11,942 nt of DNA from Gammaproteobacteria bacterium (lineage in GTDB: Bacteria; Pseudomonadota; Gammaproteobacteria; Enterobacterales; GCA-2746155): NCBI GenBank assembly GCA_024206355.1, contig JAAGZM010000705.1:1-11942 (forward strand), read 5' to 3'. The translations under genes and the position numbers were made by a program. Numbering within the stretch: the stretch's first letter is position 1; each line of letters starts with the position of its first letter. This document shows, piece by piece, positions 7,876 to 11,942 of this stretch. The notes under the pieces are model-generated. The model was not told where the DNA came from. It ran no database searches and saw only the letters and a program-made list of their open reading frames with translations.

Positions 7876-9270
7876 ATGAACATTAATCAAAAGCTCCAAT
7901 TAGTAACAGTAGTCCCATTAGTTTTCGCTTTAACAGCAGCTTTTATCGTCAACTATTACCAGCACCAATCTCTTTCCGATCAGATCATTGAGGCATCTCG
8001 CTCAAACATTACAATGCATCGGGAGAAGGAGCTGACCAACTATATTTCGATTGCAGAAGGTGCAATTGAACATATCTACAAGGATGAAAATATTGATCAA
8101 GAAACCGCCAAACAACAGGTGGTTTCTATTTTGTCAAATATGAGATTCGGAGAAAATGGTTATTTTTTCGGCTACGACTACGATGGCAACAACCTTTTCT
8201 TGCCTGGTCAGGAATGGCGTGTAGGTAAAAACTGGATACACATGGAGGATAGAAACGGGGTTCGCATTATCGAAGGTTTAATCAGTGCAGGTAAAAGCGG
8301 TGGTGGCTTTTTAAATTATGAATTTCACCAACCCTCCAGAGATGGAGAACCGGGTAACAAATTAGCCCGTGCTACACCGCTGGAAAAATGGCAATGGATT
8401 TTTGGTACCGGTGTTTATATCGACGATATTAACGAGCAGACCCAACTACTATCCGACTCAATTTCCAATTATATTGATAAAACCTCTACCCTGACCATAC
8501 TCATCGGATTGCTGTCGGTGATTGCTGTCTTTTTTGCAGGTCAATTTATCCGTATCAGCGAAAAACGCCTTGCAAATAAAAAGCTGCATGAACTTAATGG
8601 CCGGATATTACAAACCCAGGAAGAAGAGTGCAAAAGAGTATCCAGAGAACTGCATGATGGTATCAGTCAGACTATTGCAGCTGCCCGCTTTTCTCTTGAA
8701 ACGGCTCAACTCAAACAGGAATCCGGTTTGAAGGCAAGAAATGATCTCGACCATGCCATGACCCTGATCCAAAAAATCATGGTGGATATTCGAAATATTT
8801 CCCACCAGTTACACCCGGGAATTCTTGAGGATTATGGTCTGGGTGCTGCGCTTGATGAACTTGGTGAGGAATTTTCAAAACGCTCTGGTATAAAAGTGGT
8901 GGTCAATAGATTGTCAGTACGCAATATTGTCTCTGAGGAAATAAAAGTTGCCCTCTACCGCATTGCTCAGGAGGCGCTAACCAACATTGAACGCCACTCC
9001 AAAGCCTCTGAAGTTGTTATTTCCTTGAGTCTGGAACCGGATTGGTTACTCCTCAGTATTGAGGATAATGGTCAGGGTTTGAAACATACAAAACAGAATA
9101 CTAAAAAGATTCACCATGAAGGTATAGGTTTAAGAAATATGAAAGAAAGGTTGAGCTTTTACAACGGCAAACTCAAAGTCCTCTCAACAAAAGAGGGGAT
9201 GGAGATCCAGGCCCGGATCCCTCAAAGTGAATTACGCTATAATGCCACTAACACCAGTAAGGTAGAATAA
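7876..9270 (+). CDS. Cache-domain sensor histidine kinase (NarL/UhpB-type)
   Basis: Inner-membrane sensor kinase, 464 residues. TM1 (about 9-27) and TM2 (about 204-224) flank an extracytoplasmic single Cache domain (about 34-200). GENGYFFGYDYDG (92-104) and WQWIFGTGVYIDD (172-184) are typical of the sCache_2 type, known in other proteins to bind small carboxylates. The cytoplasmic part has a HisKA_3 dimerisation helix with phospho-acceptor H260 (SRELHDGISQT). The ATPase domain has N370 (EALTNIERHS), the G1 box DNGQG (397-401) and the G2 box GIGLRNM (416-422). All key residues are present. ATG 7876 is the only start before an upstream in-frame stop; its ribosome site is weak. The partner regulator starts 2 bp after the stop. 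Its place next to the lactate genes suggests it senses lactate, pyruvate or a similar acid; the ligand is not shown by sequence. Confidence 0.9.
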   Translation: MNINQKLQLVTVVPLVFALTAAFIVNYYQHQSLSDQIIEASRSNITMHREKELTNYISIAEGAIEHIYKDENIDQETAKQQVVSILSNMRFGENGYFFGYDYDGNNLFLPGQEWRVGKNWIHMEDRNGVRIIEGLISAGKSGGGFLNYEFHQPSRDGEPGNKLARATPLEKWQWIFGTGVYIDDINEQTQLLSDSISNYIDKTSTLTILIGLLSVIAVFFAGQFIRISEKRLANKKLHELNGRILQTQEEECKRVSRELHDGISQTIAAARFSLETAQLKQESGLKARNDLDHAMTLIQKIMVDIRNISHQLHPGILEDYGLGAALDELGEEFSKRSGIKVVVNRLSVRNIVSEEIKVALYRIAQEALTNIERHSKASEVVISLSLEPDWLLLSIEDNGQGLKHTKQNTKKIHHEGIGLRNMKERLSFYNGKLKVLSTKEGMEIQARIPQSELRYNATNTSKVE

Positions 9271-9271
9271 A

Positions 9272-9892
9272 ATGATAAAAATATTATTGGTTGATGACCA
9301 TCCTCTCTTTCGGGAAGGATTAAAGTCTCGTCTGAGTATGGATGATGAAATCGAAGTCATTGAAGAAGCGGAAAATGGCAAACAAGCTATAAAGGTGATA
9401 GAGAACGGGAATTTTGATCTGGTATTGATGGATATCAATATGCCCGAGATGGATGGCATGTATGTGCTGGAACTTATCAAGGAAAAAGACCTCGACTGCA
9501 AAGTGCTAATGTTGAGCATGCACGACAATAAAGAGTATATATTGGCAGCGATGCGCTATGGTGCAAACGGCTATATTCTTAAAGATGTTCCTGGTAATGA
9601 ACTGATACGGGCAATCAAAAGAGTCATTTCAGGAAAAACCTACTTTAGCTCGGAAGTCACAGAAATATTATCTCAGGAGTTGACCAGTGAACATAAAGAC
9701 GTGGTGACCCGCAGAGAGCAACTGGTACTCAGGTTGATTTCACAGGGATTATCAAATAAGCGGATTGCTCAGGAGCTTGATGTCAGTGTCAGAACAGTTG
9801 AGACCCATAAACGGAATATCAAGAAAAAACTGGGAATTGAAACAACTATTGGTCTGGTTAGGTATGCAATTGACCATGGACTTGACCGTTAG
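9272..9892 (+). CDS. NarL/LuxR-family response regulator
   Basis: Cytoplasmic DNA-binding partner of the kinase just upstream, 206 residues. The receiver domain (1-120) has the acidic pocket D8-D9, phospho-acceptor D54 (LMDINMP), the switch residue S82, Y101 and K104 (GYILKD). The LuxR-type helix-turn-helix spans about 144-206, with LISQGLSNKRIAQELDVS and the recognition segment VRTVETHKRNIKKKLG. The ATG is separated from the kinase stop by one base, so the two are translationally coupled. No intrinsic terminator is evident directly after the stop. Likely targets are the 7-2-7 repeats before the porin gene, given that NarL-type dimers use that geometry; this is inference. Confidence 0.93.
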   Translation: MIKILLVDDHPLFREGLKSRLSMDDEIEVIEEAENGKQAIKVIENGNFDLVLMDINMPEMDGMYVLELIKEKDLDCKVLMLSMHDNKEYILAAMRYGANGYILKDVPGNELIRAIKRVISGKTYFSSEVTEILSQELTSEHKDVVTRREQLVLRLISQGLSNKRIAQELDVSVRTVETHKRNIKKKLGIETTIGLVRYAIDHGLDR

Positions 9893-9950
9893 CTGAATGT
9901 CAGAAAATTGAGAAGAAATTATCTATTCCTTGTATCAATGGCATTGTCAA

Positions 9951-9962
9951 GTTGTCGACAAC
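9951..9962. promoter_or_regulatory. Perfect 12-bp palindrome GTTGTCGACAAC
   Basis: The core TTGTCGACAA resembles operators of FadR-type GntR regulators (TTGTnnACAA-like), but no such regulator is encoded in the window. It overlaps a possible rightward promoter, TCGACA (9955-9960), 16-bp spacer and GATAAT (9977-9982), which would now fire into the insertion sequence. Before the insertion it would have lain about 40 bp upstream of the toxin-antitoxin promoter. Confidence 0.35.
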
Positions 9963-9985
9963 AATCCTAATTATGCGATAATTCC

Positions 9986-9994
9986 ACTATGAAA
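9986..9994. repeat. Target-site duplication, left copy
   Basis: ACTATGAAA occurs here and again at 11192-11200. The two copies flank the insertion sequence on either side of its inverted ATTGTCC ends. One extra A (9995) stands between this copy and the inverted end. Confidence 0.65.
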
Positions 9995-10039
9995 AATTGT
10001 CCCGTCCGAACGACAAATGTTAAGGAACAGTTCATTTTC

Positions 10040-10072
10040 CTAGCTATTTTTCAAAAAAAGCAGCTAGCTTTT
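10040..10072 (+). terminator. Hairpin followed by CTTTT inside the IS left end
   Basis: CTAGCT (10040-10045) pairs with AGCTAG (10062-10067), and inner TTTTT (10047-10051) with AAAAA (10055-10059) across an A/GC bulge. CTTTT follows. This could stop transcripts entering from the regulator gene on the left. The weak U-run keeps confidence low. Confidence 0.3.
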
Positions 10073-10213
10073 AAGCTTTTAGAATGAAAAATGACCACTT
10101 ATTTATTAGTAATCAAATTTTCATCATCAAAACCTGCTTGATTATTACCTTTCACAAACTCTAGACGTAATAACCCCTATGAATCATCGGACATTGTTTT
10201 AATACCCAGTTGC
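10073..10213. other. Non-coding left part of the IS
   Basis: AT-rich sequence downstream of the transposase stop. I see no gene, and no structure beyond short AT-rich repeats. Confidence 0.4.
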
Positions 10214-11104
10214 TCAAGTTGGAGAATAATAATCACCCACCAAAGTACCTTTCCAGAAAGTCATTAATTTATGTTTTGTAGATGATTTCTCTCTGTTTGT
10301 AAAAACTTCAGCAGGTGTTGAACCATCCAGATAATCATGCGGGCGAAGGTGGTTATACCAGCACCGATACTCAGTCAGTAATCTTGGAATATCAAAATCA
10401 ATATTTTCAGGCAGCAACTTTAGTTTAGATTTGAAAGTACCAAAGAATCGTTCGATCCTACCATTCTGCCAAGGGCAGCCTTTATCAGACTTTTGATGTT
10501 TAATGTTGAGTAACCAGCAGGATAATCGAAATAGGCGAGAGGTAAACATACTTTCATTGTCTGTCCGAATATTTTCTGGTTTACCGAATAATTATATTGC
10601 ATCAAAGAGAGCACGAAGGATGTTAATTGTACTTTTAGTTTTTAGCTGAGAGAGCTTAAGTGATAGTCGACTTTGATGCTCTATAATTCCTAGAATCGGT
10701 GTTTGAGTCTTTTCCTGATTAGTGAGAAACGTTAAGTCCATCGCCCAAATTTTATTGATAGGAATATTTCTCGGTCTCTTATGTTTAATCTTCCTCTTCA
10801 GTACTTGAATTTCATATTGGTGGTTCTTCACAGTATAGGCAACATAAGTTTTGCTGACAGTCATATTTCTAGAGTCAGAATATCTTCTGTTAAACATATG
10901 AGTCACAGAGCGACAACCTTCATCAGATAAAGCTTTTAGTTTCAAAACTTCATTCTTTACCCATGGTGGTTTAGGAGCATATTTATAGCCATGATTTGGA
11001 ATTATTGCTTTTCTAGAGTAGAAGTTTGTGATGTTCTGAGATTTTTTGAATTTCAGGTATAACCATACCAATAAAAACAATAATGGAAGAATAATGAATA
11101 TCAT
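10214..11104 (-). pseudogene. DDE (rve-type) transposase with an in-frame stop
   Basis: Read on the minus strand from ATG 11104-11102, this is a 296-residue transposase frame interrupted once by TAA at 10594-10592 (codon 171). The frame is the same on both sides, so the damage is a single nonsense change, not a frameshift. Order: a hydrophobic N-terminus (MIFIILPLLFLLVWLYL), a helix-turn-helix-like region (SDEGCRSVTHMFNRRYS), then the catalytic core. The first Asp is in WAMDLTF before the stop. The second Asp is in RTDNES, and the Glu in NGRIERFFGTF stands 36 residues after it (D-35-E). The end has the usual YNHLRPHDYLDGSTPAEV. The Met at 10549 is internal to the gene, not a true start. All catalytic residues remain, so the inactivation looks recent. 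Longer minus-strand reading up to 11350 is only open frame over the toxin gene. Confidence 0.85.
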
Positions 11105-11128
11105 TTGATATATTTCAAAAAGGAGCGA

Positions 11129-11156
11129 ATTATACGCTAGGTTTCTTGTAAGTAAA
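11129..11156 (-). promoter_or_regulatory. Candidate transposase promoter
   Basis: On the minus strand TATAAT (11134-11129) is a perfect -10 box. TTTACT (11156-11151) stands 16 bp upstream as a 4-of-6 -35 box. The start point would be about 18 nt before the transposase ATG. No clear ribosome site follows. Confidence 0.45.
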
Positions 11157-11191
11157 TGTAAAAACCTATGAATAAATATAGCTCGGACAAT

Positions 11192-11200
11192 ACTATGAAA
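11192..11200. repeat. Target-site duplication, right copy
   Basis: ACTATGAAA directly adjoins the IS right end (11191) and matches 9986-9994. The next six bases are the TTGACA of the toxin-antitoxin promoter, so the element landed immediately upstream of that promoter without cutting it. Confidence 0.65.
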
Positions 11201-11229
11201 TTGACAAAATATTCCACTGATGTTATATT
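11201..11229 (+). promoter_or_regulatory. Strong sigma-70 promoter of the toxin-antitoxin pair
   Basis: TTGACA (11201-11206, perfect) and TATATT (11224-11229, five of six) with exactly 17 bp between. The expected transcript start, about seven bases after the -10 box, falls on 11236, the A of the toxin ATG. The message may therefore be leaderless for the first gene. Confidence 0.75.
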
Positions 11230-11247
11230 CCGTCCATGGAATAGAAC
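11222..11247. promoter_or_regulatory. Palindromic operator over -10 box and toxin start
   Basis: GTTATATTCC (11222-11231) and GGAATAGAAC (11238-11247) are inverted 10-bp arms with one mismatch around GTCCAT. The palindrome covers the -10 box and the first codons, the usual place for autorepression by an XRE-type antitoxin. The only mismatched base, G 11244, is the last base of the early TAG stop in the toxin frame. Related ATTCC motifs at 9981-9985 and 11211-11215 may be extra half-sites. Confidence 0.5.
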
Positions 11248-11601
11248 GTTGAGTACACAAATGAATTTGAGGCTTGGTGGGTTGTATTAAACGAGCCTGA
11301 GCAAGAGGATATCGATGCAATAGTCCAGTTACTTGAAAAGAAAGGGCCAAATCTTCCTTTTCCTCATAGCTCTGGAATTAACTCATCAGAGCATACTCAT
11401 ATGCGAGAACTTCGAATACAACATGCTGGCAGACCATATCGAATTTTTTATGCTTTTGATCCACGTAGAAGTGCAATTTTATTAATTGGTGGAGATAAAA
11501 CAGGTAATGATGCATTTTACAAACAATATGTACCTATAGCAGATCGTTTGTATGATGAACATCTAATAGAAATTAAAATTGAATCTGGAAACGATAAATG
11601 A
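11236..11601 (+). pseudogene. HigB/RelE-like toxin with a stop at codon 3
   Basis: The frame from ATG 11236 reads Met-Glu-stop(TAG 11242-11244), then continues open to TGA 11599-11601: NVEYTNEFEAWW, LLEKKGPNLPFPHSSGIN, HMRELRIQHAGRPYRIFYAF, DPRRSAILLIGGDKTGND, and IADRLYDEHL. This is a full-length match in order and size (about 121 residues) to the RelE/ParE-like (DUF891, Gp49-like) toxins, which act as mRNA interferases in known HigBA-type systems. Homologues carry an aromatic residue near the start, so Trp (TGG) or Tyr (TAT) probably became TAG. The next in-frame ATG is 11401, without a ribosome site; it would give only 66 residues and lose the N-terminal half. Unless a suppressor tRNA reads TAG, the toxin is likely dead. 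Confidence 0.8.
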
Positions 11602-11614
11602 AGGAGATATTATA

Positions 11615-11942
11615 ATGGCTAAGTCTTTTCGTATTTTACGTGAAAAAATGTCACCTGAATCTCAAGCTCGTGCTACTCAAAAAGCACAATCATTAATGGA
11701 GGCTATGTCGCTGACCGAACTTCGTCAAGCTAAAGGTTTATCCCAAGTTGATATGGGGGATATACTTGAAGTTCATCAGGCAGCTGTATCTAAAATGGAA
11801 CACCGCAGTGATATGTATCTTTCCTCCTTACGTAACATGGTTGGAGCGATGGGTGGTGAATTAGTAATTACTGCCAGATTTGAAGATGAGGATGTCAGAA
11901 TCAATCAGTTCGATAATAGTGATGATTGGCAGAATTCAGCAA
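11615..11942 (+). CDS. XRE-family antitoxin (HigA-like), 3' end beyond the window
   Basis: Partial gene, 109 codons visible. It begins MAKSFRILREKMSPESQARA. A helix-turn-helix follows at about 30-62 (MSLTELRQAKGLSQVDMGDI, then VHQAAVSKMEHRSDMY). After it comes the segment LRNMVGAMGGELVITARF typical of antitoxins paired with DUF891 toxins. It neutralises the toxin and, by analogy, binds the operator at 11222-11247. AAGGAG at 11601-11606 stands eight bases before the ATG and overlaps the toxin stop, so the pair is one toxin-first operon. The frame is intact to the window edge, and homologues are only slightly longer than the part seen. Confidence 0.9.
   Translation, partial: MAKSFRILREKMSPESQARATQKAQSLMEAMSLTELRQAKGLSQVDMGDILEVHQAAVSKMEHRSDMYLSSLRNMVGAMGGELVITARFEDEDVRINQFDNSDDWQNSA

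Larger units (their letters stand above)
9996..11191 (-). mobile_element. Insertion sequence of about 1.2 kb, inactive
   Basis: The ends are ATTGTCC (9996-10002) and its inverse GGACAAT (11185-11191). Beyond the first 7 bp the match continues imperfectly (GTCCGAAC inside the left end, GTCCGAGC at the right end). A 9-bp direct repeat ACTATGAAA flanks both sides. The element holds one minus-strand DDE transposase gene, broken by a stop codon, and about 215 bp of non-coding DNA at its left (3') side. Size, single gene and TGT-like ends suit an IS481-like or related group; I cannot assign the family with certainty. Confidence 0.65.

Noticed and set aside
9989..10087. Short plus-strand frame (32 codons, starts MKNCPVRT)
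   Set aside because: It begins in the target duplication and runs into the IS end, has no ribosome site and no recognisable protein features; it is a by-product of the insertion.
10214..10549. C-terminal transposase fragment as a separate gene starting MFTSRLF
   Set aside because: The Met is an internal residue after RTDNES; the fragment lacks the first catalytic Asp and has no start signals.
10420..10614. Minus-strand frame of 64 residues around the transposase stop
   Set aside because: It lies in another frame than the transposase; the true frame continues straight through the TAA, so no frameshift fusion is needed.
11105..11350. N-terminal extension of the transposase up to 11350
   Set aside because: It is antisense to the toxin gene, crosses the IS end and target duplication, and does not look like transposase; the gene more likely starts at 11104.
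11401..11601. 66-residue form of the toxin as the real gene
   Set aside because: The upstream in-frame sequence is clearly family-like back to codon 4, and ATG 11401 has no ribosome site; the short form is a remnant.
1..11942. CRISPR array, tRNA, rRNA, or recoded stop codons
   Set aside because: No repeat-spacer pattern or RNA-gene fold was seen. Intact genes end normally at TAA, TGA and TAG, so the early stops in the transposase and toxin are not explained by an altered code.

Overview
The window looks like chromosomal DNA of a Gram-negative, moderately AT-rich proteobacterium, probably a gammaproteobacterium. The evidence is an outer-membrane porin with a Sec signal peptide, a periplasmic TRAP binding protein, standard Shine-Dalgarno sites and normal use of TAA, TGA and TAG as stops. 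No species call is possible from the sequence alone.

Layout. Positions 1-597 hold no gene I can support. They contain a G-rich stretch and, nearer the first gene, a 23-bp tandem repeat with a perfect 7-2-7 palindrome that looks like a regulator binding site. Positions 598-7746 form one co-directional cluster: a DcaP-like porin, TRAP transporter genes in the order P-Q-M, then lutA-lutB-lutC (also called lldEFG). From the Q gene onward the genes abut or overlap. Positions 7876-9892 hold a two-component pair: a membrane sensor kinase with an extracytoplasmic Cache domain, and a NarL/LuxR-type response regulator.

How these genes fit together (inference). The porin admits a small organic acid. 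The TRAP system, related to the 2-oxoacid/lactate-binding TakP group, carries it across the inner membrane using the sodium gradient. LutABC oxidises L-lactate to pyruvate. The Cache kinase plausibly senses the same or a related carboxylate and drives transcription through the 7-2-7 sites before the porin gene. The result is a self-contained lactate acquisition and oxidation unit with its own sensor.

From about 9986 to the end is an accessory region. An insertion sequence (about 9996-11191) is bounded by short inverted ends and a 9-bp direct repeat. Its DDE transposase (minus strand) is broken by one in-frame stop. It sits directly upstream of the promoter of a HigBA-like toxin-antitoxin pair. 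The toxin reading frame has a TAG at codon 3, while the XRE-type antitoxin is intact up to the window edge. The TA promoter has a consensus -35 box, 17-bp spacing, a near-perfect palindrome over the -10 box and start codon, and a predicted transcript start at the ATG itself.

I found no RNA gene, CRISPR array or wholly unfamiliar protein family. The parts most worth testing are the regulatory DNA (7-2-7 repeats, P/Q intercistronic hairpin, kinase leader) and the decayed toxin with its operator and IS insertion.
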